From DATDFB01 sp036522835 (GTDB taxonomy: Bacteria > Acidobacteriota > Thermoanaerobaculia > Gp7-AA8): a stretch of 64,000 bases of DNA. This document shows, in pieces, positions 16,568-26,801 of this stretch. The notes below the pieces were generated by a model that saw only the letters and a list, made by a program, of their open reading frames with translations, had not been told where the DNA came from and did not search any database. A program made the position numbers and the translations under genes. Each line of letters opens with the position of its first letter. The stretch's first letter is position 1. The DNA is taken from the NCBI GenBank assembly GCA_036522835.1, contig DATDFB010000125.1, forward strand, positions 9,259 through 73,258, read 5' to 3'.

Positions 16568-17554
16568 GTGCTCCTCGAAGTCCGCAAGCTCCGCACCTCC
16601 TTCTTCACCGGCGACGGCGTCGTGCACGCGGTCGACAACGTCTCCTTTGACGTGGAAAAGGGAGAAGCCGTGGCGCTGGTGGGGGAGTCGGGCTGCGGCA
16701 AGAGCGTGACGGCCATGTCGATCATGCGCCTCGTCGCGCCGCCGGGGCGGATCACCGGCGGCGAAGTGCGGTTCAAGGGCCGCGACCTCGTGACGCTGAG
16801 CGAAAAAGAGATGCGCGACGTGCGCGGCGACGACGTGGCCATGGTCTTCCAGGAGCCGATGACGTCGCTCAACCCGGTCTTCAAGATCGGCGATCAGGTC
16901 GCGGAGGCGATCCGCATCCATAAGAAGGTGTCGAAGCGCGAGGCGCGGAAGCGGGCGGGGGAGATGCTCGAGCTCGTGTCGATCCCCGATCCGATCAAGC
17001 GCCTCGACGACTACCCGCACCAGCTCTCCGGCGGCATGCGCCAGCGGGTGATGATCGCCATGGCGCTGTCGTGCGATCCGGAGCTCCTCATCGCCGACGA
17101 GCCGACGACAGCGCTCGACGTCACGATCCAGGCCCAGATCATGGAGCTCCTGGCCTCCCTGCAGAAACGCCTCGGCCTGGCCATCCTCCTCATCACGCAC
17201 GACCTCGGCGTCGTCGCCGAGTTCTGCGAGCGCATCATCGTCATGTACACCGGCCGCATCGTCGAGGAGGCGCCGGTGCGCGACCTCTTCGCGGCGCCGG
17301 CGCACCCGTACACGCGCGGCCTGCTCAAATCGCTGCCGAGCCTCGCGGGCGACGGCACGGCCAAGCGTCTGACGACGATCGCGGGCATGGTCCCGCCGAT
17401 CTACGCGCTGCCGCCCGGCTGCAAGTTCAATCCGCGCTGCCCCGATGTGATGCCGATCTGCCTCGGCAACGAGCCCGCGCGGATGCTGGTCGGACCGCAG
17501 CACGACGCGCGCTGCTATCTTCACGGCGACAACGCCGATCCGGAGCGCATGTGA
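16568..17554 (+). CDS. Peptide ABC transporter ATP-binding protein (OppD/DppD type)
   Basis: Cytoplasmic ATPase of a di/oligopeptide or nickel importer. 328 residues: Walker A GESGCGKS at 39-46, signature LSGGMRQRV, Walker B LLIADEPTTALD, and the C-terminal oligopeptide-transporter extension with Cys-containing motif (CKFNPRCPDVMPIC). It starts at GTG 16568. Its partner ATPase follows after a 91-bp gap occupied by a double palindrome. The matching binding protein and permeases lie separately at 29017-32610. Separation of ATPases from permeases by 11 kb is unusual for these operons, but no second set is seen in the window. Confidence 0.94.
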   Translation: MLLEVRKLRTSFFTGDGVVHAVDNVSFDVEKGEAVALVGESGCGKSVTAMSIMRLVAPPGRITGGEVRFKGRDLVTLSEKEMRDVRGDDVAMVFQEPMTSLNPVFKIGDQVAEAIRIHKKVSKREARKRAGEMLELVSIPDPIKRLDDYPHQLSGGMRQRVMIAMALSCDPELLIADEPTTALDVTIQAQIMELLASLQKRLGLAILLITHDLGVVAEFCERIIVMYTGRIVEEAPVRDLFAAPAHPYTRGLLKSLPSLAGDGTAKRLTTIAGMVPPIYALPPGCKFNPRCPDVMPICLGNEPARMLVGPQHDARCYLHGDNADPERM

Positions 17555-17570
17555 AACGCGAAGCCTCAAT

Positions 17571-17636
17571 GGAGGACAGGCACTCGTGCCTGTCCCTCGC
17601 GAGCCAGGACAGGCATGAGTGCCCGTCCTCCATGGA
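17571..17636. repeat. Double palindrome family B between the two ATPase genes
   Basis: Two hairpins face each other: GGACAGGCAC-TC-GTGCCTGTCC at 17574-17595 (perfect 10-bp arms) and an imperfect partner GGACAGGCATGAGTGCCCGTCC at 17608-17629. The whole block is a larger inverted repeat bounded by ATGGAGGAC and GTCCTCCAT. Related sequence lies inside mutS2 (2074-2108). It resembles paired REP/BIME elements and could shape mRNA stability between the two cistrons. Confidence 0.75.
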
Positions 17637-17645
17637 GAGCGAGGC

Positions 17646-18704
<1,059 letters not shown>

Positions 18705-18754
18705 ACAATCCGTAACTCATTTCGTACATGAGGCGAGTCTGAGGAGGAATTCGC

Positions 18755-20473
18755 ATGTCGCAAATCCGCCGTGTCCTGATCTCCGTTTGCATCGCGCTGA
18801 GCGCGACCGCGCTCATCGCGCAGACGCCAGGGACGACGACAACCACGCAGCAGGAACAGAAAGAAGAGACGTACACCTCGCCGGTGACGGCCGAGACGGA
18901 CAAGGACGTCAGCGATCCCCGGGCGATGAAGCTCTCGCTCGACGACGCCATCCGCACGGCCGTGGGACAGAACCTCGGCGTGCAGGTGACGCGCTACGGC
19001 TACCGCGAAGCCGGCGAGAGCCTGCGCGAGGCCTACGGTCCGTTCGACTGGTTCACGACCGCCGACATCGAGCACTCCAGCCGCGAGAATCCGGTCTCGT
19101 CGCAGGCAACGGCCTCGGCCAGCCGGAACACGTTCGTCAACCTCGGCGTGTCGCAGCTGCTGCCGACCGGCGGCACGTATTCGATCGACTTCAACAACAA
19201 CCGTCTCGTGCAGACCGGCGGCTTCACCACGGTGTCGCCGGCGTTCGGGTCGTCGCTCTCGCTCGGGCTGCAGCAGCCGCTGCTGCGCAACTTCGGCATG
19301 GACATCAACCGCCGGCAGATCACGATCGCGCGGAACACGCTGGGCATCAACTCCGAGGAGTTCCGGCGCATCCTGATCAACACCGTCGTCAGCACGGAGC
19401 AGGCCTATCTCGACCTCGTCTACGCGCGGCGCTTCGTCGACGTGCAGAAGGAAGCGCTCTTCCTGGCGCGCGACCAGGCCCGCATCACCCAGATCCGCAT
19501 CAACGTCGGCGCCTCGGCGCCGCTCGACATTCTTCAGCCGCGCGTGCAGATCGCCACGACCGAGGAGTCGCTCATCGCCGCGGTGGCGGCCGTGCGCGAC
19601 GCCGAGGACCAGCTTCGGGCGCTGCTCAACCTCCCGCAGGAGGAGTGGGACCGTCCGATCGTGCCCACCGAAGCCGTCACGTACAACCCGATGACGATCA
19701 ACGTCCAGGACTCGCTGGCGCGCGCGTTCGACCTCCGGCCGGAGCTCCGCGAGTCGCAGCTCACCACGGCCAACGCGCAGGTGCAGTACACCTACGCGCG
19801 CAATCAGGTCCGGCCCAAGCTCGACGCCATCGTCAACTACACCGCGGCCGGCCTCGGCGGCCGCGCGCCGATCGTCGATCCGGCCACCGATCAGATCATC
19901 GGCTTCGACTCGACCGGCTTGCCGCACGCCGTCGGCCAGGTCCTCGGCAATGACTTCCCGTCGTGGACCGTGGGCGTCCTCGTCGGCGTGCCTGTGCTGA
20001 ACATCGGCGCGCGCGCCGAGGCCAAGCGGGCGGAGCTCGAAGTCGACCGCACCCGCGTCTTGACGGACCAGACGCGTCAGAGCATCGCCCTCGAGGTGCG
20101 CAACACGGCGCGCGCCATCGACACGGCGGCGAAGGAGATCACCGCCACGAAGACCGCGCGCGAGGCCGCGGAGCAGAACCTCGACGCGGAGCGGAAGCGC
20201 TACGAGAACGGCATGACCACGATCTTTCAGGTCCTGCAGATCCAGCAGCAGCTCTCCGACGCCCGCGCCCGCGAGCTCCAGGCCCTCGTCGCCTACAACA
20301 AGGCCGTCTCCGCGTATCACCGCGCCGTCGGCGACCTCCTCGACGTCCGCAACATCAAGGTGGAGCAGGAGCCGGTGCAGGAACCGCGTCTCTTTACTTT
20401 CTTCGATCGGTATAGTTGGCTGAATTACGAAAAGCAGCAGTCCAACGCCAATACCGAGGAGAAGAAGAAATGA
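18755..20473 (+). CDS. TolC family outer-membrane efflux protein
   Basis: Outer-membrane channel of a tripartite export pump. 572 residues with signal peptide (about 1-25, SATALIAQ-TP). Two long heptad-like helical regions separated by beta segments fit the duplicated OEP fold, including the repeated helices around ARITQIRINVGASAPLDILQ and RYENGMTTIFQVLQIQQQ. Start chosen by the strong GAGGAGGA site 9 nt upstream. Its stop overlaps the start of the YIP1 gene (ATGA). First gene of an operon of channel, YIP1, adaptor, ATPase and permease. Confidence 0.93.
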   Translation: MSQIRRVLISVCIALSATALIAQTPGTTTTTQQEQKEETYTSPVTAETDKDVSDPRAMKLSLDDAIRTAVGQNLGVQVTRYGYREAGESLREAYGPFDWFTTADIEHSSRENPVSSQATASASRNTFVNLGVSQLLPTGGTYSIDFNNNRLVQTGGFTTVSPAFGSSLSLGLQQPLLRNFGMDINRRQITIARNTLGINSEEFRRILINTVVSTEQAYLDLVYARRFVDVQKEALFLARDQARITQIRINVGASAPLDILQPRVQIATTEESLIAAVAAVRDAEDQLRALLNLPQEEWDRPIVPTEAVTYNPMTINVQDSLARAFDLRPELRESQLTTANAQVQYTYARNQVRPKLDAIVNYTAAGLGGRAPIVDPATDQIIGFDSTGLPHAVGQVLGNDFPSWTVGVLVGVPVLNIGARAEAKRAELEVDRTRVLTDQTRQSIALEVRNTARAIDTAAKEITATKTAREAAEQNLDAERKRYENGMTTIFQVLQIQQQLSDARARELQALVAYNKAVSAYHRAVGDLLDVRNIKVEQEPVQEPRLFTFFDRYSWLNYEKQQSNANTEEKKK

Positions 20474-21213
20474 CGGATGTGAGTCCGGCGGCCGAAGCGC
20501 CGCCCAACGCGAAGCCCTCCAGCCCGTTCAGCCGCATCATCGGCGTGCTCTTTTCACCGGGTCAGACCTTCGCGGACATCGCCCGCAAGCCTGACTGGGT
20601 CGTGCCGGCGGTCATCATCGTACTCGTCGCGCTGGCCGCGGCGATCGTGACGGTGCCGCGCATCGACTTCGAGAGCCAGTTCCGCGAGAGCTTCGAAGCG
20701 AAGGGGGTGTCGGGGCCGCAGATGGAGCAGGGGATGAAGTTCGCGGTGGCCATCACAAAGGGAATGCAGTACCTCAGCCCGCTGCTCATCATCGGCTTCA
20801 TCGCCGTGGCCGCGCTGCTGTACTGGGTGGGCACGAAGATGATGGGCGGCGTGGCCACGTATGCGCAGGTCTTCTCCGTGGTCCTTTACTCCTGGATGCC
20901 GCTGGTCATCCGCTTCCTGGTGCGCATCCCGATCGTGCTGACGAAGCAGTCGATCCCGCCGCAGGAGGTGGAAACGGTCGTCAAATCGAGTCCGGCCTTC
21001 CTGACCAGCTTCAAGGCCAATCCGATGCTATGGGCGGTCTACCAGCGCTTCGACCTCTTCCTGATCTGGACGCTCATCCTGGTGGTGATCGGGCTGGCCG
21101 CGGCGTCGCGGCTGTCGAAGGCAAAGACCGCGGTCGTCGTGTTCGTGGTCTGGTGCATCGGGACGCTCTTCGCGGTGGGCGGCGGGGCGATGGCGAAGAT
21201 GAGGGCTAAGTGA
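20470..21213 (+). CDS. YIP1 family membrane protein
   Basis: A 247-residue inner-membrane protein. A Pro/Ser-rich cytoplasmic N-terminus with FSRIIGVLFSPGQTFADIARKPDW is followed by five hydrophobic segments (near residues 45-65, 95-118, 128-150, 185-210 and 220-240), as in the YIP1 domain. ATG 20470 overlaps the TolC stop, and the stop overlaps the next gene's GTG, so it is translationally coupled on both sides. Its role in the pump is unknown; the tight coupling suggests an accessory or assembly factor. A longer in-frame start inside the TolC gene is unlikely. Confidence 0.85.
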   Translation: MTDVSPAAEAPPNAKPSSPFSRIIGVLFSPGQTFADIARKPDWVVPAVIIVLVALAAAIVTVPRIDFESQFRESFEAKGVSGPQMEQGMKFAVAITKGMQYLSPLLIIGFIAVAALLYWVGTKMMGGVATYAQVFSVVLYSWMPLVIRFLVRIPIVLTKQSIPPQEVETVVKSSPAFLTSFKANPMLWAVYQRFDLFLIWTLILVVIGLAAASRLSKAKTAVVVFVVWCIGTLFAVGGGAMAKMRAK

Positions 21214-22429
21214 AGCGGGCGCTGATCATCGGCGGCGCCATCATCGTCGTCATTCTCATCGTTTTCTTCAGCATCAAGTCCGGCTCGTCGAACGCCGAGC
21301 AGGTCTACATCGAGCCGGTGAAGGCGAAGAAGATCGAGTCCGTCGTCACGGCGCCGGCGGAGATCAATCCCAGTCTCAAGGTCAACATCAGCGCGCACAT
21401 CGTCGGCAAGATCGAGCACCTCTACATCAAAGAAGGCGACATGGTGCGCCGCAACCAGAAGCTCATCGACCTGGAGCGTCCGGCCTACGAGGCGCAGTAC
21501 CAGCGCGCGCAGGCCGAGGTGCAGAACCGGCGGATCGAGGTCGAGCGAGCGCGCGTGGGGCTGGCGACGGCGGACCTCGCGTACAAGCGCGCCGTGAACA
21601 TGCAGCAGCAGGGGATTCAGGCCCAGGAGCTCTTCGAAAAGGCCAAGCTCGACATCGAGAACGCCCGCGCCGCCTACGCCTCGTCGCAGGAAGGGGTGCG
21701 CCAGGCCGTGGCGCTGCTGACGTCGGCGCAGACGGATCTGTCGCACACGACGATCGTCTCGCCGATCGACGGGAAGGTCGTGGAGCTCAACGCGCACGAA
21801 GGGGAGGTCGTCGTCACCGGGACGATGAACAACCCTGCCTCCGTCATCGCCGTGATCGCCGACCTGGCGGAGATCCTGGCCGAGGCGGACGTCGGGGAGA
21901 CGGAAGTCGTCGGCATCAAGCTCGGGCAGCCGGCCAAGATCAAGGTCGACGCCGTGCCGGACAAGGAGTACGTCGGCCGCGTCGTGGAGATCGGCAGCTC
22001 GGCCACGCAGCGCGCCGGCGCCGGCGCGGGGATGCGCTATTTCAAGGTGAAGTCGGCCATCGAGAACGCCGACGACCGGCTGCGCCCCGGCATGACGGCG
22101 CAGGTGTCGATCACGACGCTCTCCGAGCCGAACGCGGTGGTGGTGCCGATCCAGGCCGTGATCGAGCGCGTGCCGCCCACGCCGGGAGCGAAGAAGACCG
22201 AGACGGTCGACGAGAACGCGCCGAAGAAAAAATACGTATTCGTGGTGAAGGACGGCGTGGCCAAGATGACCGAGGTGACGACCGGGATCAGCGACACGAC
22301 CAACGTGGCCATCCGGAGCGGCGTCAAAGCGGGCGACAAGATCGTGACCGGACCCTTTCGGATCCTGAAGAGTCTCAAGGACGGCGCGCACGTCGAGGCG
22401 ACGAAGGAGCCGGCGAAGGAGACCAAGAC

Positions 22430-22433
<4 letters not shown>
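21210..22433 (+). CDS. Periplasmic adaptor (HlyD/MacA family) of an ABC efflux pump
   Basis: Membrane-fusion protein linking the inner-membrane pump to TolC. 407 residues: an N-terminal membrane anchor (residues 4-22), lipoyl half-motif NISAHIVGKIEHLYIKEGDMV, long coiled-coil hairpin (about 90-185), second lipoyl half THTTIVSPIDGKVVEL-like, beta-barrel and membrane-proximal domains. GTG 21210 overlaps the YIP1 stop. Its TGA overlaps the TTG start of the ATPase gene. Order TolC-YIP1-adaptor-ATPase-permease gives a complete MacAB-type system; export substrate unknown. Confidence 0.92.
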
Positions 22434-23120
<687 letters not shown>

Positions 23121-23122
<2 letters not shown>

Positions 23123-23602
23123 TGCTGTGTGCTGTGTGCTGTGTGCTGTGTGGGGTCTACGTGGGGTGGAAAAGTTGCGCGCCGAGGGACAATCGAGTTC
23201 ATGAGAATTGAACGATTCGAAGACATTGTCGCCTGGCAGAAAGCGCGGAAACTCGTAACCGCGATTTATAAGCTCACTCGCACAGAGCCGTTTCGGCAAG
23301 ACTACGCCCTGCGGAACCAGCTCCGCAGTTCCGCGATCTCGATTCCAGCGAACATCGCTGAAGGCTTCGAGCGGAACAGGACGCGCGAATTTCATCAATT
23401 CCTTTCGATTGCGAAAGCTTCCTGTGCTGAGCTGCGCACCTACTTGTACATCGTGGGCGATATCGAATACGCCACTCCCGAGGAGACAGAACGGTTGATG
23501 AGCGCTGCGCGAGAGGTCACGAACTACATCGGTGCGCTCCGTTCGAGCGTCGCAAAAAATCTGCGACGCCCACACAGCACACAGCACTCAGCACTCAGCA
23601 CT
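23121..23602. mobile_element. Putative 482-bp element: inverted heptamer repeats enclosing a four-helix-bundle gene
   Basis: Left arm 23121-23152 is AGTGCTG followed by TGTGCTG units; right arm 23571-23602 is its reverse complement with only two mismatches in 32 nt, both at the first base of a heptamer. The arms bound a single gene of the S23/IVP family. The block separates the ATPase and permease genes of the efflux pump, which elsewhere in this operon overlap by 4 nt. No target-site duplication is evident. The junction words GGGGTC (after the left arm) and CGAAAG (after the right arm) recur at 26710-26795. Mobility is inference. Confidence 0.6.
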
Positions 23603-23623
23603 CGAAAGCGCGCATGTTCGTAG
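23201..23623 (+). CDS. Four-helix bundle protein (S23/IVP, avd-like family)
   Basis: A 140-residue protein of the family first seen in 23S rRNA intervening sequences and related to the Avd accessory protein of diversity-generating retroelements. It starts MRIERFEDIVAWQKARKLV and carries the hallmark RSSAISIPANIAEG near residues 47-60, then helices through EFHQFLSIAKASCAELRTYL. Residues about 124-134 (HSTQHSALSTR) are encoded by the right inverted repeat, and the frame ends 10 bp inside the permease gene. ATG 23201 has GACAAT 7 nt upstream, close to the leaderless boxes seen elsewhere. Family members form pentameric basic barrels in known structures; a nucleic-acid role is plausible but not shown. 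Confidence 0.88.
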   Translation: MRIERFEDIVAWQKARKLVTAIYKLTRTEPFRQDYALRNQLRSSAISIPANIAEGFERNRTREFHQFLSIAKASCAELRTYLYIVGDIEYATPEETERLMSAAREVTNYIGALRSSVAKNLRRPHSTQHSALSTRKRACS

Positions 23624-24831
23624 AAAACGTCAAGATCGCCCTCCGCGCCATCGGCGCCAACAAAATGCGCTCCATCCTCACCGTCCTGGGGGTGATGATC
23701 GGCGTGGCCGCGGTCATCGCCGTCGTCTCGCTCGTGCAGGGGATGCAGTACCAGATCTCCAGCCAGCTCGAGAACATCGGCGGGACGTTCGTGCGCATCG
23801 TGCCGGACTTCTCGCGCTCGCGCGGGAATCCGTTCCTACCCATCCCGCAGCTCACGGCGGACGATTCGGAGGCCATTTCCAAGGCGCCGGCGGTCTCGGC
23901 GGTGACGCCGGTGTTCATCGGGCAGGTCGGGCTGAAGTCGGGCGACACGCGCCACGACACGACGCTCTACGCCGTCAACCAGAGCTACCCGGACATCGCC
24001 CACCAGTACGTCGACCGCGGGCGGTTCTTCACCCTCCTCGACGAAGAGGCCAAGAAGCGCGTGGCCGTCATTGGCGCGGAAGCGGCGCGGTCGCTCAACC
24101 TCGACGACCCCGTCGGCAGAGAGATCCGCGTCGACGCCAACAACTTCACCATCGTCGGCATCATGGAGAAGCGCGGGGCGATGCTCGGCAACGATCCGGA
24201 CGACGTCATCTACATCCCCTTCGCCACCGCGCAGATCCTCTACGGCCCCGACCAGATGAAGCACCTGCCGATTCTCATGCAGGTGCGCAGCCGGGACGAG
24301 ATCGAGCTGGCCACGAGCGAAGTCAAGGACATCCTCCGCTCCCGGCACCACCTCAAGAAAGGGGAGCCGGACGACTTCCAGATCAACTCCCAGGAAGAGC
24401 TCCTCAAGACCTTCTCGACGATCATGAACACCACCACCGGCATCATGGGCGGCGTGGTCGGCATCGCTCTTTTGGTCGGCGGGATCGGGATCATGAACAT
24501 CATGCTCGTCTCCGTCACGGAGCGGACGCGCGAGATCGGCATCCGCAAGGCCATCGGCGGCCGGCGGCGCGACGTCCTCCTGCAGTTCCTGATCGAGGCC
24601 ATCACGCTCTCGGGCATCGGCGGCGCGATCGGCATCGCCGGCGGCTACGGCACCGCGGCGGCGGTGAGGTTCATGCTCAAGAAGTGGGTGGAGTTCCCGC
24701 CGGTGCACACGCCGCTGTGGGCGATCCTCCTCGCCTTCGGCTTCTGCGCAGTGCTCGGCGTGATCTTCGGCATCTATCCGGCGGCGAAGGCCTCGAAGCT
24801 CGATCCGATCGAAGCGCTTCGTTACGAGTGA
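23614..24831 (+). CDS. MacB-like ABC permease (FtsX/MacB_PCD)
   Basis: Inner-membrane permease of the efflux pump, 405 residues. One N-terminal transmembrane helix (about 20-43, RSILTVLGVMIGVAAVIAVVSL), a periplasmic MacB_PCD domain (45-270) and three C-terminal helices (about 280-305, 325-355, 365-390) with EIGIRKAIGGRRRDVLLQFLIEA, the conserved coupling segment. ATPase is a separate protein, unlike full-length MacB. ATG 23614 overlaps the end of the four-helix-bundle frame by 10 bp. Presumably it once followed the ATPase gene directly. Confidence 0.93.
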   Translation: MFVENVKIALRAIGANKMRSILTVLGVMIGVAAVIAVVSLVQGMQYQISSQLENIGGTFVRIVPDFSRSRGNPFLPIPQLTADDSEAISKAPAVSAVTPVFIGQVGLKSGDTRHDTTLYAVNQSYPDIAHQYVDRGRFFTLLDEEAKKRVAVIGAEAARSLNLDDPVGREIRVDANNFTIVGIMEKRGAMLGNDPDDVIYIPFATAQILYGPDQMKHLPILMQVRSRDEIELATSEVKDILRSRHHLKKGEPDDFQINSQEELLKTFSTIMNTTTGIMGGVVGIALLVGGIGIMNIMLVSVTERTREIGIRKAIGGRRRDVLLQFLIEAITLSGIGGAIGIAGGYGTAAAVRFMLKKWVEFPPVHTPLWAILLAFGFCAVLGVIFGIYPAAKASKLDPIEALRYE

Positions 24832-24885
24832 TTGACCGGGCACGAAAGGCGAAATAGGGTCGGGAGGAGTACAGTTAGACCCGTC

Positions 24886-26706
24886 GTGCGCACACCCAAA
24901 ATTCACTTTCTCGCCGCCGCCGCGGCTCTGTTCGCCTTTTCCGCCGCGGCACAGCAGACCATGCCGCTCTCCCAGATCCATAAAGGGATGAAGGGCTACG
25001 GCGTGACGGTGTTCGAGGGGACGCGCCTCGACCGCTTCGACGTCGAGATCCTCGGCGTGCTGAACAACATCGGCCCCGGCCAGGACCTGATCCTCGCCAA
25101 GGTCGACTCGCCGGTCGTGCAGCGCGCCGGCGTCATCGCGGGCATGAGCGGCTCGCCGGTCTACATCGACGGCAAGGTCATCGGCGCGCTCGCCTACTCG
25201 TGGCAGTTCGCGAAGGAGCCGGTGGCCGGCATCACGCCGATCGCGCAGATGCTGAAGATCGCCGAGGCCGGCGGCGGGCACAACGCCGCGGTGACGGCGG
25301 CGCGGATGAGCGCGGGCGACTTCCTCAAAGCGATCGCCGAGCACAAGACCGACGAGCTCTTTGCGAAGATGCAGAACGGCTTGGCGGGGGCGTCGCCGGC
25401 GAGCACGATGAGCGGCGCCAAGCCGATCGCCGTGCCGCTGTCGCTGTCGAGCTTCGCGCCCGAGACCGTCAGCCGCTTTGCGCCGTGGCTCGATGCCATG
25501 GGCTTCGTGGCTGTCCCCAGCGGCTCGACGTCGGCGTCGACGGCTGCCGCGGTCAAGACCGGCAACGAGCAATTCAAGCCCGGCGATCCCATCGGCGCCG
25601 TCCTTCTCAACGGCGACTTCAACGTCGCCGCCACCGGCACCGTCACCGTGGTCGACGGCAACGAGATCTACGCCTTCGGCCATCCATTCCTCGACATGGG
25701 CGAAGTGAGCTTCCCGATGGCGAAGTCGGAGATCGTCACGGTCATGCCGTCGCTGGCGAGCTCGTTCAAGTTCGCCAACACCGGCGCGATCGTCGGCGCG
25801 TTCAAGCAGGACCGGGCCAACGGCATCATGGGCACGGTCGGCAAGAGCGCCGACATGATCCCCATCGACCTCACCGTCGAGGGGAGCGGCCCGGCCAAGA
25901 ACTACCACGTCAACATCGTGCGGCACTCGCAGCTCTCGCCGCTGATCCTGGCCATGGCCGCCGACAGCGTCGTCGCCAACGCGCAGCGCGCCGCCGGCGA
26001 GCGCACGGTGATGCTCGAGTCCGAGATCAAGCTCAAAGGCTTCGACCAGCCGATCGTCCTGCACGAAGGGTGGGCGGGGGCACAGGCGCGGCAGGCCATT
26101 CCCCAGTATCTGGCAATCGTGGCCGGGTATCTGATGTCGAACGAGTTCCGCCAGGCGGACATCGAGAGCGTGAAGCTGCACCTCCGCCACGACGACGGGC
26201 TGAAGATCGCCAAGCTGATGGAGGCGTCGATCGACACGCCGGCCAAGGGCCGCATCAACGCCGGCGACACCGTGAAAGTCCGCACGGTGCTCAAGCCCTT
26301 CCGCGGCGAGCCCTTCACGGAGACGTTCGAGGTGAAGATCCCCGACAACCAGCCGCCCGGGCAGGCCTACCTGCTCGTCGGCAGCGGGTCGCTCATGAAC
26401 CAGATCGACTTCTCGCTCGTGCCGCCCGACCCGCGCACGCTCGAGCAGGTGCTGGCGGTGCTGCAGCGGCTCCGCCCGTCGACGGACCTGACGCTCGGCC
26501 TCTACTCGCAATCCGACGGCGCCGTGATGAACGGCGTCTATCTGCCCGACCTCCCGCCGACGATGCGCGCCGTGGTGGCGGCCGACACGTCGAACGGCGC
26601 ACAGGCCGCGGTGAAGTACCATCCCGCCGCCAAGCAGGCGCACCCGCTCGGCTACATCGTCGACGGCGCGCTGAAGATCGACATCGATATCAAACCGACA
26701 ATCTGA
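24886..26706 (+). CDS. SpoIVB-type (S55) peptidase-domain protein, secreted
   Basis: About 606 residues from GTG 24886, which yields a signal peptide ending SAAAQQ. The N-terminal part holds the S55-like sequence QIHKGMKGYGVTVFEG and AGMSGSPVYIDGKVIGAL, where Ser88 in GMSGSP sits at the nucleophile position. A further conserved segment is VDGNEIYAFGHPFLDMGEVSFPM. The long C-terminus looks beta-rich. Proteins of this layout are found in Acidobacteriota-type genomes; substrate is unknown. TACAGT lies 10 nt upstream of the start as a possible -10. A longer upstream start would lack a signal sequence. Confidence 0.8.
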   Translation: MRTPKIHFLAAAAALFAFSAAAQQTMPLSQIHKGMKGYGVTVFEGTRLDRFDVEILGVLNNIGPGQDLILAKVDSPVVQRAGVIAGMSGSPVYIDGKVIGALAYSWQFAKEPVAGITPIAQMLKIAEAGGGHNAAVTAARMSAGDFLKAIAEHKTDELFAKMQNGLAGASPASTMSGAKPIAVPLSLSSFAPETVSRFAPWLDAMGFVAVPSGSTSASTAAAVKTGNEQFKPGDPIGAVLLNGDFNVAATGTVTVVDGNEIYAFGHPFLDMGEVSFPMAKSEIVTVMPSLASSFKFANTGAIVGAFKQDRANGIMGTVGKSADMIPIDLTVEGSGPAKNYHVNIVRHSQLSPLILAMAADSVVANAQRAAGERTVMLESEIKLKGFDQPIVLHEGWAGAQARQAIPQYLAIVAGYLMSNEFRQADIESVKLHLRHDDGLKIAKLMEASIDTPAKGRINAGDTVKVRTVLKPFRGEPFTETFEVKIPDNQPPGQAYLLVGSGSLMNQIDFSLVPPDPRTLEQVLAVLQRLRPSTDLTLGLYSQSDGAVMNGVYLPDLPPTMRAVVAADTSNGAQAAVKYHPAAKQAHPLGYIVDGALKIDIDIKPTI

Positions 26707-26709
26707 GAG

Positions 26710-26787
26710 AGTCCTGGGTCCTGCGTCCTGAGTCCTGAGTGGGGTCGCATCGTTCGACTCAGGACCCAGGACTCAGGACCCAGGACT
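26710..26787. repeat. Inverted heptamer arrays (AGTCCTG type), gene-less twin of the 23121 element
   Basis: Left arm 26710-26740 is AGTCCTG GGTCCTG CGTCCTG AGTCCTG AGT. Right arm 26757-26787 is its reverse complement with two mismatches in 31 nt, both at the first base of a heptamer. The left arm is followed by GGGGTC and the right arm by TTCGAAAG, the same junction words as at 23153 and 23603, but only 16 bp separate the arms. It lies between the S55 gene and the beta-propeller gene and could form a very stable hairpin. Confidence 0.8.
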
Positions 26788-26801
26788 TCGAAAGGCAATT
26801 C

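Noticed and set aside
24832..24885. Longer N-terminus of the S55 protein
   Set aside because: The extra 18 residues are polar and basic and would bury the signal peptide; GTG 24886 is better placed.
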